Origin: Klebsiella pneumoniae
Lineage (GTDB): Bacteria > Verrucomicrobiota > Verrucomicrobiia > Limisphaerales > SXTU01
Assembly: GCA_943330855.2 (NCBI GenBank)
Contig: CALQJI020000056.1
Coordinates: 1 to 35,154 of the forward strand
Direction of reading: 5' to 3'
DNA length: 35,154 nucleotides
Part shown: positions 7,844 through 15,550 of the stretch, piece by piece
Layout: the number at the start of each line of letters is the position of its first letter
Numbering within the stretch: position 1 is the first letter of the stretch
Program-made: the position numbers and the translations under genes
Notes under the pieces: generated by a model
Database searches by the model: none
What the model saw: the letters and a program-made list of their open reading frames with translations, nothing else
What the model was told of the DNA's origin: nothing

Positions 7844-8422
7844 TCAAAGCTTCAGCACCAAGTCCACGCGGACCTTTTTCAGCGCCTCCTCCAGCGCCTC
7901 GCGCTTCGTCTTCGTGGCGTCAATCCACGCGATGATGGCGCTGGGCGTGGCGCTCACGGTGGCGCGCTCGACGCCGTCGAGCTTGGCGACGGCTTGGTAG
8001 GCCGCGTAGCGGCAGCCCTTGCAGTCCAGCACGCCGATGAGGATTTCCACCTTGGTCAGCTTGTCCGCCGGCACGGTCGAGCGCTCGGTGATGCCGAATG
8101 TGCGCGTCGAGGCCGTGCCGATGAGGGTGTCGAGTCGTGCGGTGATTTTGTCGGCGGCGGGCGGCTGCTTCGCCTTGGTGGGCGGGAACAGCTTCTCGGC
8201 CTCGAAGCGCAGTGTGACCTCGGCCTTCCCGGCATCGAGGCTGACGAGCGTCACCTCGGGCACCTTGGCCAGCACCTCGCGCAAGTCCGCCTCGCGCTCA
8301 GCGGCGCTCAGGCCGAAGAGCCGGTAAGTGCCCGTCTGCTCCTCGGCGTGGAGGAGCGGCAGGACGAGTGACAACGCGCAGAGGATGCTGGCGAAGGTGC
8401 GGGGGAGGAACGGTGATTTCAT
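7844..8422 (-). CDS. Exported HMA-like protein with CxxC motif
   Basis: A 192-residue protein with a signal peptide (MKSPFLPRTFASILCALSLVLPLLHAEE). Two ferredoxin-like (beta-alpha-beta-beta-alpha-beta) segments can be traced. The first, about 30-78, lacks cysteines. The second, about 123-190, has the heavy-metal-associated signature VLDCKGCRYAAYQAVAKLDG with Cys134 and Cys137. HMA domains bind Cu(I), Zn(II) or similar ions for transfer to a partner. Export and its place 10 nt after one DUF1592 cytochrome gene and 20 nt before its paralogue suggest metal delivery or thiol chemistry during their maturation; that is inference. The ATG at 8422 was chosen because it starts the signal peptide; upstream in-frame sequence overlaps the neighbouring gene. 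Confidence 0.8.
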   Translation of the reverse strand: MKSPFLPRTFASILCALSLVLPLLHAEEQTGTYRLFGLSAAEREADLREVLAKVPEVTLVSLDAGKAEVTLRFEAEKLFPPTKAKQPPAADKITARLDTLIGTASTRTFGITERSTVPADKLTKVEILIGVLDCKGCRYAAYQAVAKLDGVERATVSATPSAIIAWIDATKTKREALEEALKKVRVDLVLKL

Positions 8423-8432
8423 GGGCGGGAGA

Positions 8433-11045
8433 TTAACGGGTTTGGAAAAGCTGACTTTGAGTGAGTTCGTGCATGAGCGTGCGCACGCCGCCGCCCTGCT
8501 TCTGCGTGCTGGCGACGAGGGCGGCGATTTGCTCGCGGTCGCTGAAGGCGAGGTCGCGGCCGGTGGCGTAGATGGCAAGCTGCTGTGCGAGGTTCTTCAG
8601 CAGCAGCGTCGAGTCGGCGGCGGCAAGCGCCTGGAACTCGCGGATGTCGGCGAACTTACGCTCGTCCGCCAGCGCACCGCTCGCGTCCACGGGCAGGCCG
8701 AGCGTGAACTTGATGCCGATGAACGGGTCAATCCCGCCGCGCGGCGCTGGCTCGCCTTCGCCCATCGAGCGGTAGCGTGTGCGGAAGCCGCCAATGACAT
8801 CGAAGCTCTCCAGCGCGAAGCCCGGCGGGTCCATCTTGGCATGGCACGCGTTGCAGCTCGCGTTGTCGCGGTGCTTGTCGAGCAACTCGCGGATGGTGGT
8901 CGCGCCGCGCACGTCCGGCTCCACGGCGGCGGTGTTCGGCGGCGGCGGGTCGGGCGGCTGGCCGAAGAGGCGGTCCATCACGAACGCGCCGCGCGGCACC
9001 GGCGAGGTCGTCGTGCCGTTGGCCGTGATTTTCAGGATGGCCCCCTGCGTGAGGAACCCGCCGCGCGGGCAGTCCGCCGGCAGCGACACGCGGCGAATCT
9101 GCGCGCCCATCACGCCCGCGATGCCGTAGTGCTTCGCGAGCTTCTCGTTCACCATCACGAAGTCCGACTTCACGAGATGCCGCGCATCGAGGTTCTTCTC
9201 CAGCAGCTCGCGGAAGTAGGCGCGCGTCTCGGCGACCATCGAGTCTTGGAGATAAGGGCCGAACTCCGGGTAAAGTTTCTTGTCCGCGTCGTTCGCGGCG
9301 ATGGCGCGGAGCTTGAGCCACTGGCCGAGGAAGTCCTCTACGAAGCGCTCGGACTTCTTGTCCTTGAGCAGTCGCTCGACTTCGGCGCGCAGCGTTTTCG
9401 CGTCGCGCAACTTGCCGCTGCCCGCCAGCTCGGTGAGCCGCGCGTCCGGCGTGGAGTTCCAGAGAAAGTAGGACAGGCGGCCCGCCAGCGCGAAGTCATC
9501 CAGCTTCACCACCGGTTCGACCAAGTAGAGAAAGTCCGGCGAGCACAGCGCCGCGCGATACGCCCACCGCATCGCCGTCTCGAAGCAATCCCCCGCCTTC
9601 AAGCGCTCCTCGACCTTCGCCACGTAATCCTTCCGCACGCTGGCCTCGACGGGCCGCCGGAACGCCTTCGGCAGAAAGCTCGCGAGCAACTTGTCCGCAT
9701 CCACGAGCGGCTGTTCGCTGCGCACGGTCCACAAGCCCGCGTCCGGGTCAGGCCGGTTCTTGCCCGCGCCGATTTGGCGGACCTTCTTGCGCGCGGGCGG
9801 CGTCACACCGGGATTCGCCTTCGCATCAAACTCCACCAGCGGCAACTCCCCGAACAGCACGCGGTGCGCGACCGGTGGCCACACCTCGTGCAGCGGCCCC
9901 TCGATGTCCAGCCAGTCGCAGGCGATACCCGGCCCGGTGAAGGCCATCGCACGGCCCTTGCGCGAGTAGTTCGCCACTGGTGCGAGCGACGAGACGTTGA
10001 AGCCGATGATTTCGTTGTGGTTCAGCCACGTGACCAGCTCGTGCTCCTTCGCCGCCAGCGACGGCGCGTCGTAGTAGCCCAACACGTAGCTTGGGTGCTG
10101 CCCGCCGCGCCCGTCGCCGGTGAGTTGCACCACGGAGAGCCGCGCCGCCTCGGTGCCGCGCGCCGGAAGCACCTGACCCTTGTCCCACTGGAACGCCCAC
10201 AGCGACGTGCGCACGCGGTAGCGACCGGGGTAAATCGTGACGTGCTCGATGAAGTAGGGACTCAGCGACTCGTCCTCGTGGCGGAACAGGCCGGTGCTGC
10301 TGTTCGTGGTGAAAATGCCCAGCCGCTCGTGCGCGCCTTGGTCAAGGTGGCTGCCCTGATCGCCTGCCGGAGGAAAGTCCGGGTCCGGCTGTTTGTTCTT
10401 CAGCAACACGCCGTCGCCGTTCATCACGACGTGCGTCACGAACCCGCCGGCGTTCATCAGCGAGATGCGGCGCTTCTGCACCGTGGGCGCGGTGGGCCGC
10501 GTGGCCGTGGCCAGCTCCAGCGCGTACTCGGCGGCCTCGACATACTTGGCGAGGTTCACATGCGAGATGTCGAGCGCGTCGCTGTTCTTGTCGAAGCCGT
10601 GCGCCGAGCCGTCGGCGGGCAGGTTGCCCTGAAGCGCGATGCCCGGCATGTCGAACAGGTCGCGAACCGTGTTCTCATACTCCGCGCGCGTGAGCCGGCG
10701 CAGCCCGGTGCGGCCTGTGCCCGCGAGCTTCGCCTGTTCGGCCGCGAGCAGCGACTCGCGCACCCCCTTCACCACCACCGCCGTGTCCTTCGCGGGCGGC
10801 CGCGCCTTCTTCTTCGGCGGCATCTCGCCGGAAGCAATGCGGTCATGCACCTTCACCCAACGCGCGAAATTCTCCGCGTCGGTGAAGTCCGACTTCAGTG
10901 CGGTGAGGTCGAGATTACCCTTCTTCGTGTCCTTGTCGTGGCACTCGGTGCAGTGCTGGGAAAAGAACGCGGCGCGGTCCGTTGCAGCTTGCGCCACAAC
11001 GGCAAGTGACCAGAGTAGGATACCAACCAAAGCGATCTGAATCAT
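8433..11045 (-). CDS. DUF1592-type cytochrome-like exported protein (paralogue 2)
   Basis: An 870-residue protein with a Sec signal (MIQIALVGILLWSLAVVAQA). The domain order is PSCyt1 (CTECH at 32-36), DUF1587, a beta-rich region, DUF1595, DUF1592, DUF1588 with CNACH at 731-735, and DUF1585. It is closely related to the product of 5175-7823 along its whole length. Shared identical blocks include VEDFLGQWLKLRAIAAND and VEPDVRGATTIRE, and the 135 residues after the second haem motif have equal length in both. This indicates a duplication, with the HMA gene now between the copies. The start overlaps the stop of the upstream DUF1552 gene by 4 nt (ATGA, 11042-11045), so translation of the two is probably coupled. 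Confidence 0.93.
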   Translation of the reverse strand: MIQIALVGILLWSLAVVAQAATDRAAFFSQHCTECHDKDTKKGNLDLTALKSDFTDAENFARWVKVHDRIASGEMPPKKKARPPAKDTAVVVKGVRESLLAAEQAKLAGTGRTGLRRLTRAEYENTVRDLFDMPGIALQGNLPADGSAHGFDKNSDALDISHVNLAKYVEAAEYALELATATRPTAPTVQKRRISLMNAGGFVTHVVMNGDGVLLKNKQPDPDFPPAGDQGSHLDQGAHERLGIFTTNSSTGLFRHEDESLSPYFIEHVTIYPGRYRVRTSLWAFQWDKGQVLPARGTEAARLSVVQLTGDGRGGQHPSYVLGYYDAPSLAAKEHELVTWLNHNEIIGFNVSSLAPVANYSRKGRAMAFTGPGIACDWLDIEGPLHEVWPPVAHRVLFGELPLVEFDAKANPGVTPPARKKVRQIGAGKNRPDPDAGLWTVRSEQPLVDADKLLASFLPKAFRRPVEASVRKDYVAKVEERLKAGDCFETAMRWAYRAALCSPDFLYLVEPVVKLDDFALAGRLSYFLWNSTPDARLTELAGSGKLRDAKTLRAEVERLLKDKKSERFVEDFLGQWLKLRAIAANDADKKLYPEFGPYLQDSMVAETRAYFRELLEKNLDARHLVKSDFVMVNEKLAKHYGIAGVMGAQIRRVSLPADCPRGGFLTQGAILKITANGTTTSPVPRGAFVMDRLFGQPPDPPPPNTAAVEPDVRGATTIRELLDKHRDNASCNACHAKMDPPGFALESFDVIGGFRTRYRSMGEGEPAPRGGIDPFIGIKFTLGLPVDASGALADERKFADIREFQALAAADSTLLLKNLAQQLAIYATGRDLAFSDREQIAALVASTQKQGGGVRTLMHELTQSQLFQTR

Positions 11046-12313
11046 GCGAGTTCGAGTCCCTTCATGGTTCCCGTGCTGCTGGCGAATTTGCCAGCCTCGA
11101 GGCCAAGCCGTTGCAGGATGGAGACGTAGAGATTTGGCAGCGGATAGTTGTTCTTCCGGTCGAAGGCCAGGTGCTGGCCGTGCTTGAAACCACCACCGGC
11201 AAACAGAATGGGCAGGTTCTTGTTGTCGTGGTTGTTGCCGTTGCCGAGGTTGCTGCCGTAGAGCACTTGGGTGCGGTTGAGCAAGGTGGCGTCGCCTTCC
11301 TTCGCGGACTTCAGCTTCGCGAGCAGTGCGGCGAGTTGGCGAAACTCGGCCAGTTCGAGGTTCTTGAGCTGGGCAAGTTTATCCTCGCGCCCGACGTGGT
11401 GGGAGAGGTTGTGGCTCTCGCTGCTGACCCCGGGGATGTGCTCGCCGAAACCATCGAGCCGGATCATCAACGTGATGAGGCGCGTGCTGTCCGTGGCGAA
11501 CGCGAGATGCGCGAGGTCATACATCGCGCCAAGCTTTTCGAGCAGGTATTCGCCGTCCTTCGGTGCCGGGACATCGATCTTGGGTTTGGGCTTACGCTCC
11601 CATTCCTCTGCGATGACGAGCCGACGCTCCACTTCACGGACTGAGGTGAAGTATTGGTCCAGCCGTTCGCGGTCAGCGCTGCCGAGCTGCTTCTGCAACG
11701 TGGCGGCCCGCGCAGCCACCGTGTCCAGGATGCTCCGGCCCGTGCGAAGGTCCTCGATCTGCCGTTCCACGGACGCGGCATCACCCGCAACAAAGAGCGC
11801 CTTGAAGACCTGTGCCGGGCTGCGCTCGGCGGGCAGCATCACGCCACTGGCGGTGAACGAGAGCGATTGATTTCCGCTCTTCGCCACGACGAGTGGCAAC
11901 CCAGCCACCCGCGTCTGGTGACCAATGCGTTCAGCGGCAAACTGATCGAGTGAGATGCTGTTGCGGAAGGAGGCGGCGCCGGGATGTGGGGCGGCGGTGA
12001 GGAAAGTGGCTTCGGCCGAATGCCCGCCGGTCACGTCAGGATGCGAGGTGCCGGAGAACACGGTGAACTGGTCACGGAAGTCCTTGAGCGGTTCGAGATA
12101 GGGCGTGAGCGCGAAATCACGACCTGCCTCAGCCGGGTAGAAGTGCCGTTCCAGCACGCCGAGATTCGTGCAGATGGCGAGCAGCCGGCGCGGTGGCTCG
12201 ACCGTTGCGCCAAAGGCCGGCCGCATTGCGTCGAGAAACGGCAGGGCAAGCGCGGCGCCCGAGGCACGGAGAAAGAGCCGACGCGAAAGGGATGGTTTAC
12301 GGATGTGCGTCAT
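11042..12313 (-). CDS. Tat-exported DUF1552 (HXXSHH) protein
   Basis: A 423-residue protein. The twin-arginine signal is SRRLFLRASGAALALPFLDAM (residues 10-30). The rest matches DUF1552, including the GTSHPDVTGGHSA region (88-100), SISLDQFAAERIG (119-131) and the family motif HNLSHH at 301-306. The C-terminus (GGGFKHGQHLAFDRKNNYPL...LGLEAGKFA) is typical. The family's reaction is unknown; conserved His/Asp/Ser suggest metal binding and a possible hydrolase of the DUF1501/alkaline-phosphatase-like kind. Tat export implies folding, perhaps with cofactor, before transport. It overlaps the following DUF1592 gene by ATGA and lies 12 nt after the 1073-residue cytochrome gene. The constant DUF1552-DUF1592 pairing suggests that the two products act together. 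Confidence 0.93.
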   Translation of the reverse strand: MTHIRKPSLSRRLFLRASGAALALPFLDAMRPAFGATVEPPRRLLAICTNLGVLERHFYPAEAGRDFALTPYLEPLKDFRDQFTVFSGTSHPDVTGGHSAEATFLTAAPHPGAASFRNSISLDQFAAERIGHQTRVAGLPLVVAKSGNQSLSFTASGVMLPAERSPAQVFKALFVAGDAASVERQIEDLRTGRSILDTVAARAATLQKQLGSADRERLDQYFTSVREVERRLVIAEEWERKPKPKIDVPAPKDGEYLLEKLGAMYDLAHLAFATDSTRLITLMIRLDGFGEHIPGVSSESHNLSHHVGREDKLAQLKNLELAEFRQLAALLAKLKSAKEGDATLLNRTQVLYGSNLGNGNNHDNKNLPILFAGGGFKHGQHLAFDRKNNYPLPNLYVSILQRLGLEAGKFASSTGTMKGLELA

Positions 12314-12325
12314 GCGCGTGCGGGT

Positions 12326-15300
12326 CTATTTGGTCTGAAACAATTCACTGGCCACGACCTCTTGGACGAGCGAGCGCAGACCATGCTGCGAGGGTTTTGT
12401 GCGGGTGACAATGGCTTCAATCGCGTCCCGGTCGGAAAACCGGATGCCGGCCCCGGTGGCATAGATGCTGAGTTGGCGGGCGAGGTTGCGGGCGAGGGCG
12501 TCCGGGTCCGCGAGCAGCAGGGCGCGGAGACCGTTCACATCGGTGAATTTGCGGCCGTCGGCGAGTTCACCCGAGGCGTCCACTTCGGAACCCAGGCGCA
12601 GCTTGATACGGTTTCGATGCGCCGCGCCGCTGACCACCTCGACGAACGGTTCCTCCACCACGTCCTTGCCTTTGCGAACTTTCTTCGGCTGCCCGGCGAG
12701 CCGGTAGCGGTCGCGCCAGCCGCCGATGGCGTCGAAGCTCTCCAACGCCAATCCGGGCGGGTCCATCTTCGCGTGGCAGGACGCGCACGCGGTGTCGGCG
12801 CGGTGTTTCTCAATCATCTGGCGGATGGTCACGGCCCCGGTGGCGTCTGGTTCGACGGCCGGGAGGTTCGGCGGCGGTGGCTGGCGCGGGATGCCGAGGA
12901 TGCGTTCCATCACCCACACGCCGCGCAGCACGGGCGAGGTCGCCGTGCCGTTCGCGGTCACTTTGAGGACCGCCGCCTGTGTGAGGAAGCCGCCGCGTGG
13001 CGAGCCTGCCGGCAGCTTGACTTCGCGTAGTTCCGAGCCCGTCACGCCGCGCAGACCATACAGCTCGGCGAGCCGCTGATTGATCAACACCGTGTCCGCA
13101 GCGATCACCTGCGCCACCCCAAAATTCTTCGTCAGTAATTGGCGCAGCCACGCGCGCGACTCGGCGAGCATCGAGTCGTGCAGCCAAGGGTCAAACTCCG
13201 GATACAAGTTTGGGTCGGGCGTCGTGAAGTCGATTTTCTTCAGCTCCAGCCATTCATCGAGGAAGTGCTCCACGAAGCGGTCCGAGCGCGGGTCCGCCAG
13301 CATCCGTTCGACCTGCGCACGGAGCATAGCGGGCTGAGACAAGGTGCGTTTCCCGGCGAGGTCCAGCAGTGTCGCGTCCGGCCCAGAGTTCCACAGGAAG
13401 AATGACAGGCGCGAGGCAAGGGCATAGTCACCGAGCTTGACGGCGACGTTCTTCGCCGGTTGCGGCACGCCGGACTCCAAACCAATCAGCAGAAAATCCG
13501 GCGAGCAAAGGATGGCCTTGTAGCCCGCGAGCATCGCCTGCTCGAAACTCACCCCGCGCGCGAGTTGGCCTTCGACGATCGCGGCGAACGGCGCGACTTC
13601 CGCCGCAGTCACCGGCCGGCGAAACGCCCGGCTGGCAAAGCCCAGCAGCAGACTGCGGTGGTCCGGCGGGGTTCCGGTGGTGGCTGGCGCAGCGACCTTC
13701 GGTGCGGTGATTTCGACTCCGGCGAGGCAAAGGTTCCGGTCGCGAAGGGTCGGGTCGGAATTATTCTCATCGAAGAAGTCGTTCAGAAACTCGACACCCA
13801 GCTCGACCGGCCCGGCACTTTCGACGTGGAACTTCGCGCGATACGTCTTGGGCGCCGCGCGCAGCGTGTTTACGGCGAACTGCGCGTGCGGCAGCTCGGT
13901 GCCGTCCACGAGCACGCGCATCTTGGCCGGCTCGGTGCCCGCGTGCGTCTCGAACGCCGTCACGGCCACTTCGTAGTCACCCGGCATCGCGCAGTTGAAG
14001 CGCGCGGTGGTCGTCCCGGAGAGATTCAGCACTCGCTCCGCGCCGAGTGCATGGCCCGCGCCTTTGAAAGCGGCGAGCGGCAGCTTTTCCGTCATCCCAG
14101 CCGCGACCGTCGGCACATCCTTCAGCGGCGGACGCGGATAAGCGTTCACGGGAATCGTCCCGAACAACCGGCGCTGGCTTTCGGGCGGCCATTGGTCAAC
14201 CAGCGGGCCTTCGACTTCAAACCAGTCGTAAGCCACGCCCGGTCCCTCGTAATCAAGAATACCCTGACTCGTGCCGCCGCCCGGCGCGGCCGAGGCTGGC
14301 AGCGTCATCGCATGAAAGGACACGCGCTCGCCGGGGTTGAGCCACACCTTGAACTCGTGCGTCGTGGGCTTAAGCGACGGCGCATCGAAGTAGCCCAGTG
14401 GCTCGCCTTTCAGCGAGGCCCGCACGACCTGCGTCGCCTCCGCGTCGCCGTAAAATTCCACGTTCTCCTGCCACTCGCGCAGGCCGCGCTGCTCCGCCAA
14501 CTGCTCCGGCGTGAGCGGCGTGGCCTGCCAGCGGCCCTGCGCGTCCTTGAAGTAAGGCAGCCCGAGCGAAACGTAACTGCGCACCATGCCGCGCTTCGCC
14601 GCCACCGCCTTGGTGCGTTCCCAGCGCAAGCCCCACAACGAAAACCGCACCCGATACCAGCCCGGCACCGGCGCGTTGAAGCGGTCAATCTGGATGCCCT
14701 CCGGCTGGTGCGCACCGATGACGCCCGTGAGCACGGCGAACGACTCCGCCTCACCCTTGAACGACGGCGCGCGATACGAGTTGCCGATGTCGGCGACCGG
14801 ATTGCCCGCGATGTGGCTGGTCAAGCCCTCGGCCACCGTGCGGTTGTTCATGGGCACGCCGCACTTTTGCAGCACGGCCCCGTGCGCGGAATACTGCCGC
14901 GCCGCCGGCTCGCGCCAGACCTTCGTCTCGGGCCGGGCTGCCGCCTTCACCACCGCCTGCCGCAGCGCGACGTCCGCTGCCTGCAGATACTTCGTCATCT
15001 GGATGTGCGAGATGTCCAGCGCACCCGCCACCTTGTCGAAGCCGAACTGCTGGCCGTCTTCAGGCAGCAGTTCCTTCACGCGCAGCAACGGCAGCGCGAG
15101 CAAGTCCCGCAGCGCGTGCTCGTATTCCACCCGGTTCATGCGCCGCACCAGCGTGCGTCCGCCGATGGAGGCGGCGCTTTCCGCCACCCTCACCTCCTCG
15201 CCCAACGCGCGGAGAAATGCTTGCCGTTCCAACGTGGTGGGCTGCGCTGCTTTCTTCGGCGGCATCTCCCCGGCCTGCACGCGGTCGTGGAGCTGCATAA

Positions 15301-15547
15301 GCAGGTTCAAGCCATCTAGGCCCGCCGCAGGAAATACGAGCTTGTCCACGCGCAAGCCGCCTTTTTGCAGGTCCGCGTCGTGGCATTCGGCGCAATGCTG
15401 CTTGAGAAAAGTCCGCAACTCGGTCGTGCCGGCAGACGCGGCGCAAGCGGCCAACCCGAGCATAAGCCAGACAGTCCGACCCGTAACCGTCGCCAGACGG
15501 CGGCAAAAAACAGACGAGCTGTCCAAGTGGTTGATTTTCGGCATCAT
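12326..15547 (-). CDS. Large DUF1592-type cytochrome-like protein with CBM-like insert
   Basis: A 1073-residue protein. An N-terminal segment with the hydrophobic stretch VWLMLGLAACAASAG serves as export signal; the start is uncertain (two adjacent ATGs at 15547 and 15544, or an internal one). PSCyt1 has CAECH at 52-56 and MPPKK at 95-99. DUF1587 starts near 134. A beta-rich region with EGPGVAYDWFEVEGPLVDQWPP (about 434-455) follows. Residues about 505-615 (SGTTTARFNCAMPGDYEVAVTAFETHAG...RDRNLCLAGVEI) resemble the Ca-dependent xylan-binding-type carbohydrate module found in some family members. DUF1595 (about 632-692), DUF1592 (about 707-835), DUF1588 with CASCH at 921-925, and DUF1585 to the end complete it. 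It starts 3 nt after the upstream gene. The module hints at a polysaccharide-associated role. Confidence 0.9.
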   Translation of the reverse strand: MMPKINHLDSSSVFCRRLATVTGRTVWLMLGLAACAASAGTTELRTFLKQHCAECHDADLQKGGLRVDKLVFPAAGLDGLNLLMQLHDRVQAGEMPPKKAAQPTTLERQAFLRALGEEVRVAESAASIGGRTLVRRMNRVEYEHALRDLLALPLLRVKELLPEDGQQFGFDKVAGALDISHIQMTKYLQAADVALRQAVVKAAARPETKVWREPAARQYSAHGAVLQKCGVPMNNRTVAEGLTSHIAGNPVADIGNSYRAPSFKGEAESFAVLTGVIGAHQPEGIQIDRFNAPVPGWYRVRFSLWGLRWERTKAVAAKRGMVRSYVSLGLPYFKDAQGRWQATPLTPEQLAEQRGLREWQENVEFYGDAEATQVVRASLKGEPLGYFDAPSLKPTTHEFKVWLNPGERVSFHAMTLPASAAPGGGTSQGILDYEGPGVAYDWFEVEGPLVDQWPPESQRRLFGTIPVNAYPRPPLKDVPTVAAGMTEKLPLAAFKGAGHALGAERVLNLSGTTTARFNCAMPGDYEVAVTAFETHAGTEPAKMRVLVDGTELPHAQFAVNTLRAAPKTYRAKFHVESAGPVELGVEFLNDFFDENNSDPTLRDRNLCLAGVEITAPKVAAPATTGTPPDHRSLLLGFASRAFRRPVTAAEVAPFAAIVEGQLARGVSFEQAMLAGYKAILCSPDFLLIGLESGVPQPAKNVAVKLGDYALASRLSFFLWNSGPDATLLDLAGKRTLSQPAMLRAQVERMLADPRSDRFVEHFLDEWLELKKIDFTTPDPNLYPEFDPWLHDSMLAESRAWLRQLLTKNFGVAQVIAADTVLINQRLAELYGLRGVTGSELREVKLPAGSPRGGFLTQAAVLKVTANGTATSPVLRGVWVMERILGIPRQPPPPNLPAVEPDATGAVTIRQMIEKHRADTACASCHAKMDPPGLALESFDAIGGWRDRYRLAGQPKKVRKGKDVVEEPFVEVVSGAAHRNRIKLRLGSEVDASGELADGRKFTDVNGLRALLLADPDALARNLARQLSIYATGAGIRFSDRDAIEAIVTRTKPSQHGLRSLVQEVVASELFQTK

Positions 15548-15550
15548 GTT

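Noticed and set aside
8328..11009. Long plus-strand open frame (893 codons) opposite the DUF1592 gene
   Set aside because: It is antisense to a gene with clear domains and coupled starts. The translation is Arg/Val/Leu-rich with no recognisable family, as expected from GC-rich antisense DNA. The same applies to long plus-strand frames at 13460-15319, 15365-17515, 24033-25493, 25280-26623 and 26928-29135.
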